The position numbers and the translations under genes were made by a program. Positions 26,738 to 35,386 of a DNA stretch of 44,197 nt are shown piece after piece. The notes under the pieces were generated by a model, which was not told where the DNA came from, ran no database searches, and saw nothing but the letters and a program-made list of their open reading frames with translations. Each line of letters opens with the position of its first letter. The stretch's first letter is position 1. The stretch is from Hydromonas sp. (GTDB lineage Bacteria; Pseudomonadota; Gammaproteobacteria; Burkholderiales; Burkholderiaceae). The stretch is taken from NCBI GenBank assembly GCA_017495165.1, contig JAFEII010000025.1:1-44197 (forward strand). The letters run 5' to 3'.

Positions 26738-27511
26738 TTAGTGTCCCCCACCCAAATACGCTTCAATCACGGCTTTGTTGTTGCGCACCTCATCGGGCTT
26801 GCCCTGCGCCAAAATTTCGCCATGGTCAAGCACCGTTAACTCATCGCACAAACCCATGACGAGCTTCACGTCGTGTTCAATAATCAAAATGGTGTAACCG
26901 TCCGCGCTGATTTTGCGCAGCAAAGCGGTTAACTCAACTTTTTCCGTCGCATTCATCCCCGCAGCAGGCTCATCTAGCGCCAACAATTTTGGGTCAGTTG
27001 CCAGTGCACGGGCGATTTCTAAGCGGCGCTGATGCCCGTAGGACAAATTGCGCGCCACATAGTCGTGATACTGCGCAATCCCAACGTATTCAAGCAGTGC
27101 CATCGCCCGCGCTTTAATATCAGCTTCCTCTTGGCGCACCGCTTTTGTGCCAAAAATTGAGCCGAGCACACTGCCGTGCGTGCGCACATGCCGTCCAACC
27201 ATGACATTTTCAAGCGCGGTCATTTGACCAAATAAGCGAATATTTTGAAACGTTCGCGCAATCCCAGCTTTGGCCACTTCATGCACAGCCGTTGGCTCGT
27301 AATGCGCGCCGTTGAGCACAAACTCGCCAGAATCAGGCTCATACAAACCCGTAATCACATTAAAAAATGTGGTTTTGCCTGCGCCATTTGGGCCAATTAA
27401 GCCATAAACCGTGTCTTTTTTGACCTCAATCCCCACATTGGCCAACGCCTTCAAACCGCCAAAACTTTTGTTAACGCCCTTGACTGAGAGCATGATGTTT
27501 TCTTGTGTCAT
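26738..27511 (-). CDS. livG: Branched-chain amino-acid ABC transporter ATP-binding protein LivG
   Basis: The second ATPase of the LIV transporter, 257 residues. Walker A is GPNGAGKTTFFNVITG, the signature is LSYGHQRRLEIARAL, and Walker B is LLALDEPAAGMN. GIARTFQNIRLF is characteristic of LivG. ATG at 27511 follows AAGGAGC; the 17-codon longer frame overlaps livM and is not needed. It starts 10 bp after livM. Confidence 0.96.
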   Translation of the reverse strand: MTQENIMLSVKGVNKSFGGLKALANVGIEVKKDTVYGLIGPNGAGKTTFFNVITGLYEPDSGEFVLNGAHYEPTAVHEVAKAGIARTFQNIRLFGQMTALENVMVGRHVRTHGSVLGSIFGTKAVRQEEADIKARAMALLEYVGIAQYHDYVARNLSYGHQRRLEIARALATDPKLLALDEPAAGMNATEKVELTALLRKISADGYTILIIEHDVKLVMGLCDELTVLDHGEILAQGKPDEVRNNKAVIEAYLGGGH

Positions 27512-27521
27512 TCGATGCTCC

Positions 27522-28658
27522 TTAAAGTGTTGCGACGACAGAGTCGTCCTTTTTGTCTTCACGTGTGGGCGTCGGCCAAAGCCCTTTTGGCTTGTACAGC
27601 ATGGTCAAAATCATGGCAAGACCAAGAAGCAGCTGACGCAAAATAGGCGTGTCAACCAAAACCGTGCCAAACATCATTTTTTGCAAAGGTTCAACCACAT
27701 AACGCAACAGTTCAGGGAACACCGACATCAAAATCGCGCCCAAAATTACCCCAGGAATATGCCCCATGCCACCCAAAACCACCATGGCGAGAATCGTGAT
27801 GGATTCCATATACCCAAAAGAGGTTGGCTCAATAAAACCTTGGAAGGATGCAAACATGGCGCCAGAAACACCACCAAAAATTGCGCCCAAGGAAAACGCC
27901 AATAATTTAATATTGCGCACATTGATCCCCATGGCTTTGGCCGCAATATCATCTTCTCGCAGCGCCATCCAAGCACGCCCCAGACGCGAGTTCTGCAAGC
28001 GCGTGCAAACAAAAATAGAGATTAAGACCAAGGCTAAAAAAAGATAATAATACTGAAACTCTTTTGTGAGCTGCATGCCAAACACTGTCACCGTTTCGTT
28101 CAGACTGTGACCAAACATCGAAACAGGTTGTATGTCCGCAATCCCCCTTGGCCCATTGGTCAAATTACCAAAGGTCGCTTTTTCACTGCCCCAATTATTC
28201 ATATAAATTCGAATAATTTCACCAAAACCAAGAGTCACGAGTGCCAAATAATCACCGCGCAGTTTCAAAATTGGCGTACCCAACAAAATACCAGCAAGGG
28301 CGGCGAAAGCAGCGGCCAAAGGAACGATTACCCAAAAAGGGGCATGCATTCCCGAAGGAAAAAGCGCCAAAATTGCAGGGAAATTATCCGTCAAATGCGG
28401 GGATGACAACAATGCAGCCACGTAGGCTCCAACCGCGTAAAACGCGACATAGCCCAAATCGAGCAATCCGGCAAACCCAACCACTAAATTCAAGCCCAAC
28501 GCAAGCATGATGTACAGCAAGGTTGAGTCCAATATGCGCACCCATGCGGTATTACCAATTTCTTTTGCGATAAAGGGCAACACCAACAAGAGAACCGCGC
28601 AAAGCGCAATGCCGAGCATCGAACGTTTTGGGTTTAAGTTTTTTAAAATCGCATTCAT
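27522..28658 (-). CDS. livM: Branched-chain amino-acid ABC transporter permease LivM
   Basis: Inner-membrane permease of 378 residues with about ten hydrophobic segments. LGLNLVVGFAGLLDLGYVAFYAVGAY is the family signature, and GINVRNIKLLAFSLGAIFGGVSGAMFA forms the cytoplasmic EAA-like loop. ATG at 28658 follows AAGGGGAAATTC. It pairs with LivH, whose gene ends 10 bp upstream. Confidence 0.95.
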   Translation of the reverse strand: MNAILKNLNPKRSMLGIALCAVLLLVLPFIAKEIGNTAWVRILDSTLLYIMLALGLNLVVGFAGLLDLGYVAFYAVGAYVAALLSSPHLTDNFPAILALFPSGMHAPFWVIVPLAAAFAALAGILLGTPILKLRGDYLALVTLGFGEIIRIYMNNWGSEKATFGNLTNGPRGIADIQPVSMFGHSLNETVTVFGMQLTKEFQYYYLFLALVLISIFVCTRLQNSRLGRAWMALREDDIAAKAMGINVRNIKLLAFSLGAIFGGVSGAMFASFQGFIEPTSFGYMESITILAMVVLGGMGHIPGVILGAILMSVFPELLRYVVEPLQKMMFGTVLVDTPILRQLLLGLAMILTMLYKPKGLWPTPTREDKKDDSVVATL

Positions 28659-28668
28659 GAATTTCCCC

Positions 28669-29574
28669 TTAAGCTCGATCTGCGGTACGCTGTCCAAGTA
28701 AACCCGATGGACGCAAAATCAACACCAACACGAGAATCGCGAAAGCATACACATCTTGGTATTCACCCGCCCCGAAGGCCTCCGCGATGCCAAGAAACAA
28801 ACCACCAACCACCGCGCCTTGAATATTGCCAATTCCGCCCAAGACCGCAGCAATAAACGCCTTCATCCCTGGCATCACACCCATTGCAAAATGCGCTTTG
28901 CCCGAGTTCATCGCATACATAATGCCTGCCACTGCGGCCAGCGCTGCGCCAATCATAAAGGTGGCTGAAATCACACGGTTGGGGTTGACACCCATTAAAC
29001 CTGTTACGCCGACATTTTCAGATGTTGCACGCATGGCGCGGCCAAGTTTGGTTTTATTGACCAGCGTCACCAAACCAACCATCATCACCATTGACAACAC
29101 AACAATGACGATCTCTCTGACCGTAATCCCCACGTCATGAAATAAAATCACACGGGTTGATGGCAGCATTTCAGGGAAAAGTCGCGGTGACTTACCCCAA
29201 AATGGTACAGCTTGAGCTACCGCTTGCAGCAAGAATGAGACGCCAATCGCCGTAATCAGCGGCGCCAGCTTTGGCGCGTTTCGCAATGGGCGATATGCCA
29301 CACGCTCAATCAGGAAGCTCAGCATCATACAAGCGATCATCGCAAGCAGCGCTGAGATTAGGAGCACGAGCATAATGGGAAGCCCCATTGAGATTAAAAG
29401 CGTTGACACGGTCATAGCAACCATCGCGCCAATCATCATCACCTCGCCATGCGCGAAATTAATAATGCCCAAAATTCCGTAGACCATTGTGTAACCCAGT
29501 GCAACCATGGCGTAAATGCTGCCAGTGACCAAGCCATTGATCAATTGTTGTAAATATCCATCTATGTTTTGCAT
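28669..29574 (-). CDS. livH: Branched-chain amino-acid ABC transporter permease LivH
   Basis: Inner-membrane permease of 301 residues. INGLVTGSIYAMVALGYTMVYGILGIINFAHGE at the N-terminus is diagnostic, and GVNPNRVISATFMIGAALAAVAGIM is the conserved cytoplasmic loop. ATG at 29574 follows TAAGGAGTAGGAA, a strong ribosome-binding site. First gene of the livHMGF run; separated from livK by a terminator and an AT-rich repeat, so it may have lower or separate expression. Confidence 0.96.
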   Translation of the reverse strand: MQNIDGYLQQLINGLVTGSIYAMVALGYTMVYGILGIINFAHGEVMMIGAMVAMTVSTLLISMGLPIMLVLLISALLAMIACMMLSFLIERVAYRPLRNAPKLAPLITAIGVSFLLQAVAQAVPFWGKSPRLFPEMLPSTRVILFHDVGITVREIVIVVLSMVMMVGLVTLVNKTKLGRAMRATSENVGVTGLMGVNPNRVISATFMIGAALAAVAGIMYAMNSGKAHFAMGVMPGMKAFIAAVLGGIGNIQGAVVGGLFLGIAEAFGAGEYQDVYAFAILVLVLILRPSGLLGQRTADRA

Positions 29575-29597
29575 TTCCTACTCCTTACGCGAGCCCA

Positions 29598-29637
29598 ATT
29601 AAATCAGCTTAAATTAACTTGAATCAATTTAAATCAA
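29598..29637 (-). repeat. Four tandem 10-bp AT-rich repeats before livH
   Basis: Read on the minus strand, TTGATTTAAA, TTGATTCAAG, TTAATTTAAG and CTGATTTAAT follow each other without gaps (consensus TTGATTTAAN). A 10-bp period places each unit on nearly the same face of the helix, which favours intrinsic bending or cooperative protein binding. It lies 24 bp upstream of the livH ATG, between the livK terminator and livH. Function unknown; a binding site or UP-like element is possible. Confidence 0.7.
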
Positions 29638-29687
29638 TTTGAATTGAACCGCTCTTGGCTTATCCTTAAAAACCGATTTATATAGAA

Positions 29688-29714
29688 AAATCCCTGACAT
29701 CACGTCAGGGATTT
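29688..29714 (-). terminator. Terminator between livK and livH
   Basis: A perfect 11-bp stem, AAATCCCTGAC (29688-29698) and GTCAGGGATTT (29704-29714), loop ATCAC, followed on the minus strand by a T5 run. It lies 13 bp after the livK stop. Partial read-through would make more binding protein than permease. Confidence 0.9.
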
Positions 29715-29726
29715 CAATCACAACAA

Positions 29727-30926
29727 TTATTGCACCGTTGTAATCACTTCTAGCTTTTTCGCTTTAACCTCTTGAATCGTCACGATACCGCCTTTGATGT
29801 CGCCTTTTTCGTCAAATGCGATTTTGCCAATCAAGCCATCAAACGTCACTTTGCTCATTGCAGCAGCAATTTTCTCTGACTCAATTGAATCAGCAGCTTT
29901 CATGGCGTTCACAATGGCATAAACCGCGTCATACGCGAATGGCGAGTAAATTTCTACGCGTTTGCCTGGGAAGGTTTTTTCGTAATTGGCAATAAAATCA
30001 GCACCTTTGGCCATTTTAGAGACGGGCGCGCCTGCTTGTGAGCATGTTGTGCCTTCACCGCTTGCGCCAGACAACTCAATAAATTTCGTCGTGCACGCGC
30101 CGTCGCCAGTGATAAGTTTGGTTTTCATACCCAATTCACGCATTTGCTTAACCAATGCTGCGGCCGTGTCATCCATGCCACCCCAAAAAATATAATCTGG
30201 GTTTTGAGATTTAATTTTGTTTAAAGTGCCTTTGAAGTCTGTCGTTTTGTCGGTTAATGCTTCGCGGCTGGTGACTTTAGCGCCTTTTTCAACGATGGTT
30301 TTTTCAACATAGTCAGCCAAGCCTTTACCATACTGTGTCGCGTCATCCAAAATCGCAATGGTTTTTGCGCCTTTTTCTACGGCATACTTGCCGATTGCAG
30401 AGCCTTGTTGAACATCATTGGCAACCACGCGGTACGCAGTGACTGCACCACCTGGGGTTTTTTTGCCTTTAATTGTGTAATCAGGGTTGGTTGATGAGGG
30501 TGACACTTGAACAATACCTGCGCCCGCATAAATCGCATTGGCGGGCATTGAGACGCCGGAATTCAAATGGCCAACCACGCCAACGACTTTTGCATCAACT
30601 AATTTCTGCGCAACGGTCGTGCCTTGTTTGGCATCGCCGCCATCATCCTCGCCCACGAGCTCAAGTTTGATTTTTTTACCACCAATCATCAAATCGCCTT
30701 TGGCGTTGATTTCATTGATTGCCAATTGAGCGCCCATTTCGTTGTCTTGACCCAAATGTGCGATGCCGCCTGATTTTGGTGCGCCGCTGCCGATTTTTAC
30801 GATGATTTCACCGTTTGATGCGGCGGCTTCTGGTTTGGCCGCGTCGACTTTTTTGTCTTCCGGTTTGTTACATGCAGCCAGCGCAACCACTGCAACCAAA
30901 GGCAATAATTTAAATAATTTCTTCAT
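29727..30926 (-). CDS. livK: Branched-chain amino-acid ABC transporter substrate-binding protein (predicted lipoprotein)
   Basis: Periplasmic binding protein of the LIV transporter, 399 residues. It starts at the ATG at 30926 (GGAGAATCAAAC upstream); an open frame reaching 31085 lacks support and would pass through the predicted promoter. Residues 16-19 are LAAC, a signal peptidase II lipobox with Cys19, followed by a Lys/Ala/Pro-rich linker (NKPEDKKVDAAKPEAAASNG). The binding domain begins at IIVKIGSGAPKSGGIAHLGQ and includes AINEINAKGDLMIGGKKIKLELVGEDDGGDAKQG, as in LivJ/LivK. Ligand is probably leucine, isoleucine or valine, but related proteins bind other amino acids. Confidence 0.93.
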   Translation of the reverse strand: MKKLFKLLPLVAVVALAACNKPEDKKVDAAKPEAAASNGEIIVKIGSGAPKSGGIAHLGQDNEMGAQLAINEINAKGDLMIGGKKIKLELVGEDDGGDAKQGTTVAQKLVDAKVVGVVGHLNSGVSMPANAIYAGAGIVQVSPSSTNPDYTIKGKKTPGGAVTAYRVVANDVQQGSAIGKYAVEKGAKTIAILDDATQYGKGLADYVEKTIVEKGAKVTSREALTDKTTDFKGTLNKIKSQNPDYIFWGGMDDTAAALVKQMRELGMKTKLITGDGACTTKFIELSGASGEGTTCSQAGAPVSKMAKGADFIANYEKTFPGKRVEIYSPFAYDAVYAIVNAMKAADSIESEKIAAAMSKVTFDGLIGKIAFDEKGDIKGGIVTIQEVKAKKLEVITTVQ

Positions 30927-31248
30927 GTTTGATTCTCCAAAGTTTATTTCAAGGTAAATCGGGCGCTGCCGCTCGACATGAGGCACTGCATTTAAAAAAA
31001 CTTCTTTTGCGTCAAGATTGGCCAACACATTTCCACCACATTTGACCGCGCTGCGCATTGTATCCGCATCGCATTTTTCTTGCAAGACGTTGCGTACTGT
31101 TTAAACGACCAATACAGTTTTTGTAAAGCTGGGGCGATTATTCATGGATGTTGATTAAAACGCAAGAAAAACCGCACGTTTATGCTGCAATACGTCCCTA
31201 ATTACACCTTGTGCGCTGCGTTTCAAGCGGTTCTGCGCTTAGCCGTCA
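30927..31248. other. Intergenic region between dedA and livK
   Basis: This 322-bp stretch holds the predicted livK promoter and its leader. I see no gene in it. A partial inverted repeat ACTGT/ACAGT surrounds the palindrome GTTTAAAC near 31097-31118, just upstream of the -35, and could be an operator. No clear terminator for dedA was found. Confidence 0.55.
31057..31085 (-). promoter_or_regulatory. Predicted sigma-70 promoter of livK
   Basis: On the minus strand TTGCAA (plus 31080-31085) and TACAAT (plus 31057-31062) are exactly 17 bp apart. The start would be near 31050, giving a leader of about 120 nt before the livK ATG, long enough for post-transcriptional control. Confidence 0.6.
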
Positions 31249-31938
31249 CTATTTTTTTCGCTCGACTGGGGCGTTTTTTCTTTTTTTGAATATACTGAAA
31301 GCGAACCCGAGTAATGCAGGCACCAAGGCGACCAAAAAGCCAAACAGGGCAATACTGCTCAAATAGCGTTTTACTTCAATGTGATGGCCAAACACTGTGA
31401 ATTCGGCTTGGCCAAAAAAGTAGCCACCCCAAATAAATATCACAACCCAGACGAATGCGCCAATGATGTTGTATTTTTGGAACTTGGCGAAGGTCATTTC
31501 TGACACACCAGCAATAAATGGGACGAAGGTGCGCAGTAATGGCAAAAATCGCGACAACAGAACCGCTTTGCCGCCGTGATTTTCATAAAAGCCATGTGCT
31601 TTGAGCAAAACATCTCGACTAATCCAGCGGCTGTCTGTTTCAAAAACACGTTTGCCAAAATAGCGCCCTACGGCGTAATTAACGGTGTTGCCTAGAATGG
31701 CTGCGCCAATAAGCAAAACAGTGAGCGCCCACGGGTCGATTTGTCCGTCGGCGGCGAGCGCGCCTGCGATGAACAACAATGAATCGCCGGGCAGGAATGG
31801 AAAGACAACGAAGCCGGTCTCAGCAAAAATAATCAGGAACAAAATCGCATAGATGTAAATACCGTATTGAGATGTGAGCAAGGCGAGCTGCTGGTCGACG
31901 TGCAGCATGACAGATAAGAATTGAGTGAGCGTTTCCAA
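31249..31938 (-). CDS. DedA family membrane protein
   Basis: An inner-membrane protein of the DedA superfamily, which includes lipid flippases for undecaprenyl phosphate and phospholipids. 229 residues if started at the TTG at 31938, which has AAAAGGA five bases upstream and gives the usual ETLTQFL...LHVDQQLALL N-terminus; an ATG ten codons later lacks a ribosome-binding site. FAETGFVVFPFLPGDSLLF, GNTVNYAVGRYFG and SRFLPLLRTFVPFIAG are conserved family segments with the membrane-embedded Glu, Asp and Arg residues. The C-terminus is basic. Confidence 0.9.
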   Translation of the reverse strand: METLTQFLSVMLHVDQQLALLTSQYGIYIYAILFLIIFAETGFVVFPFLPGDSLLFIAGALAADGQIDPWALTVLLIGAAILGNTVNYAVGRYFGKRVFETDSRWISRDVLLKAHGFYENHGGKAVLLSRFLPLLRTFVPFIAGVSEMTFAKFQKYNIIGAFVWVVIFIWGGYFFGQAEFTVFGHHIEVKRYLSSIALFGFLVALVPALLGFAFSIFKKRKNAPVERKK

Positions 31939-32134
31939 AGCATTCCTTTTGTTGGGTGGTTTTAAAGTGCGCGCATGATAGCACGCGCGATTTTGAGTGG
32001 GCATCAATTATTTGATGCTTTTGTTTTGTATCACGCCGTGTGGGTTTATTTCTTTGCTGACCAAGGTTTTTTCAGGCGCAAACGGCAAAAACGGCTGCAT
32101 TTTAATGCCTCACAGCTCTGCATTTTTTGCATTG

Positions 32135-33061
32135 TCATTCAGCGCTTGAAATGCCGCGCGGGTGGTGTTTGGCGTGCAGTGTTTTCATGCGCGCCTGCGC
32201 AATGTGGGTGTAAATTTGCGTGGTCGAAATATCGCTGTGCCCAAGCAGGAGTTGCACCACGCGCAAATCTGCGCCGTGATTGAGCAGGTGCGTGGCGAAT
32301 GCGTGGCGAATGGTGTGTGGCGAAATTAATACATCTGGAATGCCAACGTGCTGCGCATATTTTTTGATGATGTGCCAAAACATTTGGCGCGTCATGCCTG
32401 CGCCACGCGCCGTCACAAAAATTTCGTCACAGACTTGGCCGTGCATGAGTTCGGTGCGATTGTCTTTTAAATACACCGCCAGCGCTTCGCCAGCGGCCTC
32501 GCCAAACGGCACAAGCCGCGTTTTATTGCCTTTGCCTGTAATGCGCAAAACGCCCTCTTGCAGACTCACGTCGAGGATGCGCAAGGTGACCAGCTCTGAC
32601 ACGCGCAAGCCGCTGGCGTACATCAGTTCGAGCATGGCTTTGTTGCGCAAGCCTTTGGGCGTATCGTCTGGCGCGCTTAGAAGCTGTTCTACTTGGCGCT
32701 CGGACAATGTTTTGGGCAGCCGCGCACGTGGTCGCGCTAAAATCATCTGCGCGCACGGGTCTTGGGTGATTCTGTGGTTTTGAATGAGCCAGCCGTAAAA
32801 GCGTTTAAAACTGGCGATTTTGCGGTTGGTTGAGGTGCTTTTTTTGACGTCACCCGCATGAAATAAGTGAGCCAAATAGGCATTTAAGTCTTGTTCGCGT
32901 GCGGTTTGAAGGTTTGAATTTTGGCCTTGTAAAAAACGAGCCAATAAATTTAAGTCGCTTGCGTAAGATTTGAGTGTGTTGGCAGCCAAGCCATGCGCGA
33001 GCCACAAGCTGCTGGTAAATTCATCAATGATTGCGCCGTCCGCGTGGCTTTCTACCCTCAT
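32135..33061 (-). CDS. xerD: Site-specific tyrosine recombinase XerD
   Basis: With XerC resolves chromosome dimers at dif during division. The 308-residue protein has an N-terminal SAM-like core-binding domain (about 8-95) and a catalytic domain with R153 (ASGLRVSEL), K177, H249 and R252 (SPHTIRHAFATHLL), H275 (LLGHSDI) and the nucleophile Y284 (TQIYTHI). Its ATG overlaps the ogt stop (ATGA, 4 bp), so translation is probably coupled. No IS or integron context, which supports the housekeeping role. Confidence 0.94.
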   Translation of the reverse strand: MRVESHADGAIIDEFTSSLWLAHGLAANTLKSYASDLNLLARFLQGQNSNLQTAREQDLNAYLAHLFHAGDVKKSTSTNRKIASFKRFYGWLIQNHRITQDPCAQMILARPRARLPKTLSERQVEQLLSAPDDTPKGLRNKAMLELMYASGLRVSELVTLRILDVSLQEGVLRITGKGNKTRLVPFGEAAGEALAVYLKDNRTELMHGQVCDEIFVTARGAGMTRQMFWHIIKKYAQHVGIPDVLISPHTIRHAFATHLLNHGADLRVVQLLLGHSDISTTQIYTHIAQARMKTLHAKHHPRGISSAE

Positions 33062-33600
33062 GGATACCGCACGCCTTCATGTGCGAGCAGCCATTTTTTG
33101 ATGTTCAAAAACGAGCCAGTCGCGTGGTTGGCAAAGCCGCCCATGCCACGTGCGCCAACCACTCGATGACACGGCACAATCAGCGGGTACGGATTGGCAC
33201 CACATGCGCCGCCGACTGCGCGTGGGCTGCCGCAAGCCATCAAGCGCCCAACCGTTTGGTAATTTAAAGTGGCGCCGCATGGGATTTGTTTGATTTGCGC
33301 CCACACCTTTTGCTGAAACGCCGTGCCTTGCGTGAGCAGCGGCAAGTCGAAGACAAAGGTGGGATCCTGAAAATACGCAGCAACCTGTTGCGCCACCGCT
33401 TTGGCCAGCGGCGAGTCATCAACATCGTCCGCAATTTGAGGGGCAACATTTTGAACAACGCTTTGATCAATATATGCCAATGACAACAAACATTCGCGTG
33501 CGCTATCAAGCGTGGCCGCGATTGCGCCAAACGGTGCTGAAATCAGCATTTGGTTGGGTTTTAGGAGGTATTCCACACTTGAACTCACAATTGAACGCAC
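33058..33600 (-). CDS. ogt: Methylated-DNA--protein-cysteine methyltransferase
   Basis: Removes methyl groups from O6-methylguanine in DNA by suicidal transfer to its own cysteine. The active-site motif IVPCHRVVG has Cys at about 144, with the helix-turn-helix region GATLNYQTVGRLMACGSPRAVGGA before it. The first codon taken is GTG at 33600; upstream sequence lacks a good ribosome-binding site, so the start could be a later GTG or an ATG at residue 18. It overlaps xerD by 4 bp and lies 8 bp after a small membrane-peptide gene. Confidence 0.92.
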   Translation of the reverse strand: MRSIVSSSVEYLLKPNQMLISAPFGAIAATLDSARECLLSLAYIDQSVVQNVAPQIADDVDDSPLAKAVAQQVAAYFQDPTFVFDLPLLTQGTAFQQKVWAQIKQIPCGATLNYQTVGRLMACGSPRAVGGACGANPYPLIVPCHRVVGARGMGGFANHATGSFLNIKKWLLAHEGVRYP

Positions 33601-33608
33601 ACGTTGGC

Positions 33609-33734
33609 TTATTGCTTGCGCTGTTTTTTTTGTGCTTGTAGGGCGCGAAATTGCTTAAATTTAAGCACCACGACCGTGCCTAAAATAAACACCGTGCCGA
33701 CAAAACCAACAACAACTAAAAATTGATCACTCAT
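33609..33734 (-). CDS. 41-residue single-span membrane peptide, unknown function
   Basis: A short open frame from ATG at 33734 to TAA at 33609. Its start has AAAGG seven bases upstream. The product begins MSDQFLVVVGFVGTVFILGT, a hydrophobic helix of about 20 residues, followed by VVVLKFKQFRALQAQKKQRKQ, a basic tail. That layout predicts an inner-membrane peptide with a cytoplasmic positive tail. It fits snugly between ispH (23 bp upstream) and ogt (8 bp downstream) on the same strand. I do not recognise a family. Confidence 0.7.
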   Translation of the reverse strand: MSDQFLVVVGFVGTVFILGTVVVLKFKQFRALQAQKKQRKQ

Positions 33735-33757
33735 TTTAGAACCTTTGATTATTTTGA

Positions 33758-34711
33758 TTATTTCTCGATGGTGACTGCGATGCTCTGCAAACCCTTTAAG
33801 CCTTTGGGCAGCGGGAAGTTTATAGATTCTTCTACGCCATCAAGAACCGTGACCGTTGAGGCGCCCAACTCTTTGATGCGCGTTAAAATACTTTGCACCA
33901 AAACCTCGGGCGCGGATGCGCCTGCGGTAACGCCAATTTTTGGGCGGCTTGCGAACCAAGTGGGGTCAATGTCGTTTGCGTTGTCTATCATATAGGCAGG
34001 CACGCCCATTTTTTGCGCCAATTCACGCAGTCGATTTGAGTTGGAGCTGTTTGGGCTGCCAACCACAACCACCACATCAACTTGCGGCGCCATAATTTTT
34101 ACCGCGTCTTGGCGGTTTTGGGTGGCGTAGCAAATATCTGCTTTTTTTGGCTCTTGGATGGATGGGAAGCGGTGTTTTAGCGCGCTGATGATTTGTTGCG
34201 TGTCATCAATCGAGAGCGTGGTTTGCGTCACATAGGCCAAATGCTCCGGCGTATTGACGGCCACCGTCAACGCATCTTGCTCGGTTTCAACCAAGTAAAT
34301 ACCATCGTCCGCTTGCCCCATTGTGCCCTCAACTTCTGGGTGCCCTTTGTGCCCAATCATAATCACTTCTAATTTTTGAGCACGCATCCGCACCACTTCG
34401 ACGTGAACTTTTGTGACCAGCGGACAGGTGGCGTCAAAAATCATCAAGCCGCGTGCGGCAGCCTGCGCCCGAATCGCCTGCGATACGCCGTGCGCCGAAA
34501 AAATCACCGTGCTGCCGATGGGCGCTTCGTCGAGTTCCTCGATAAATATCGCGCCTTTGGTGCGCAAGTCATCGACCACATATTTGTTGTGAACAATTTC
34601 GTGACGCACATAAATCGGCGCACCAAATTGTTGCAAAGCGCGTTCAACGATTTCTATCGCACGGTCAACACCTGCACAAAACCCACGCGGTTGCGCCAAC
34701 ACAATGTCCAT
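33758..34711 (-). CDS. ispH: 4-hydroxy-3-methylbut-2-enyl diphosphate reductase
   Basis: Last step of the MEP isoprenoid pathway, reducing HMBPP to IPP and DMAPP with an Fe-S cluster. The 317-residue protein has the three cluster cysteines C12 (QPRGFCAGV), C96 (DATCPLV) and C194 ([11 protein letters not shown]), plus FSAHGVS and the substrate-binding [11 protein letters not shown]. Its ATG shares one base with the stop of fkpB (TAATG), so the pair is translationally coupled. Confidence 0.97.
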   Translation of the reverse strand: MDIVLAQPRGFCAGVDRAIEIVERALQQFGAPIYVRHEIVHNKYVVDDLRTKGAIFIEELDEAPIGSTVIFSAHGVSQAIRAQAAARGLMIFDATCPLVTKVHVEVVRMRAQKLEVIMIGHKGHPEVEGTMGQADDGIYLVETEQDALTVAVNTPEHLAYVTQTTLSIDDTQQIISALKHRFPSIQEPKKADICYATQNRQDAVKIMAPQVDVVVVVGSPNSSNSNRLRELAQKMGVPAYMIDNANDIDPTWFASRPKIGVTAGASAPEVLVQSILTRIKELGASTVTVLDGVEESINFPLPKGLKGLQSIAVTIEK

Positions 34712-35187
34712 TACAGTACCCCTATAATTTGAACTTCCATGCGCAAAGATTTGCCCGCCAACGGATGGTTAAAATCCACCCAAGCGCCAGTGCGCATTAA
34801 GTTCCACCCCAAAAACACGCCACTCATTTTGTAGTCATTGGGCATGGCAAATTCAACGAAATCACCTTGACCAAAGCTGTCCACATGCGGATTTCCTTCC
34901 AGCAACAACTCGCGTGAAACTTCGCGCTTGAGCGATTCATTGTATTCACCAAAGGCTTGTTCGCACGTCAAATCAAAAACCTCATGTGCGCCCTCTGCCA
35001 AGCCAATTAGGCGCGCCTCCATAAAAGGGGCAAGCTGCGCTTGACCAATAGCTACGGTGGCCGGCGAGGCATCAAGTGTATTTAAAAAATCGCTTAACAC
35101 GTCGTCCAATACGGTGAGTCGATAGTGCAGGGTCACATGACTGTGTTCGGTAATAATTGGGCTGTTTGCTTGCTTAAATGATGACAT
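34711..35187 (-). CDS. fkpB: FKBP-type peptidyl-prolyl isomerase, SlpA/FkpB type
   Basis: A 158-residue FKBP-fold prolyl isomerase with an insert-in-flap domain. [47 protein letters not shown] and [18 protein letters not shown] are conserved SlpA segments; the last matches the NHPLAGK signature. fkpB immediately before ispH is a widespread proteobacterial arrangement. ATG at 35187 opens the gene, with GGATCAAATCCCA upstream. Confidence 0.93.
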   Translation of the reverse strand: MSSFKQANSPIITEHSHVTLHYRLTVLDDVLSDFLNTLDASPATVAIGQAQLAPFMEARLIGLAEGAHEVFDLTCEQAFGEYNESLKREVSRELLLEGNPHVDSFGQGDFVEFAMPNDYKMSGVFLGWNLMRTGAWVDFNHPLAGKSLRMEVQIIGVL

Positions 35188-35317
35188 TGGGATTTGATCC
35201 AGTACTTGATGGTTGAGATGATAAATAAGTGCTTGACGAAATAACGAAATGACTAAGAATGGGGGATGGCGCGTTTTTTAAACAACCCACCACACAATCT
35301 TAAAAGCCCCGCAACAC

Positions 35318-35364
35318 CGCTTGATACAAAATATCAAGCGCGTTTGGCGCAACGCACTTATAAT
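35318..35364. promoter_or_regulatory. Inverted repeat and -10 element upstream of radC
   Basis: CGCTTGATA (35318-35326) and TATCAAGCG (35332-35340) form a perfect inverted repeat with a CAAAA centre, ending 46 bp before the radC ATG. A consensus -10, TATAAT, is at 35359-35364, so the palindrome falls at about the -35 position, where no good -35 hexamer is present. This fits an operator or activator site. No terminator T-run follows it. Confidence 0.55.
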
Positions 35365-35386
35365 TTTTTTGGAATTATAGCCGATT

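Noticed and set aside
32001-32018. Hairpin GCATCAA-TTAT-TTGATGC with a T-rich tail between xerD and dedA
   Set aside because: The T-rich side is on the plus strand, where no gene ends; a role as terminator for minus-strand xerD is not supported.
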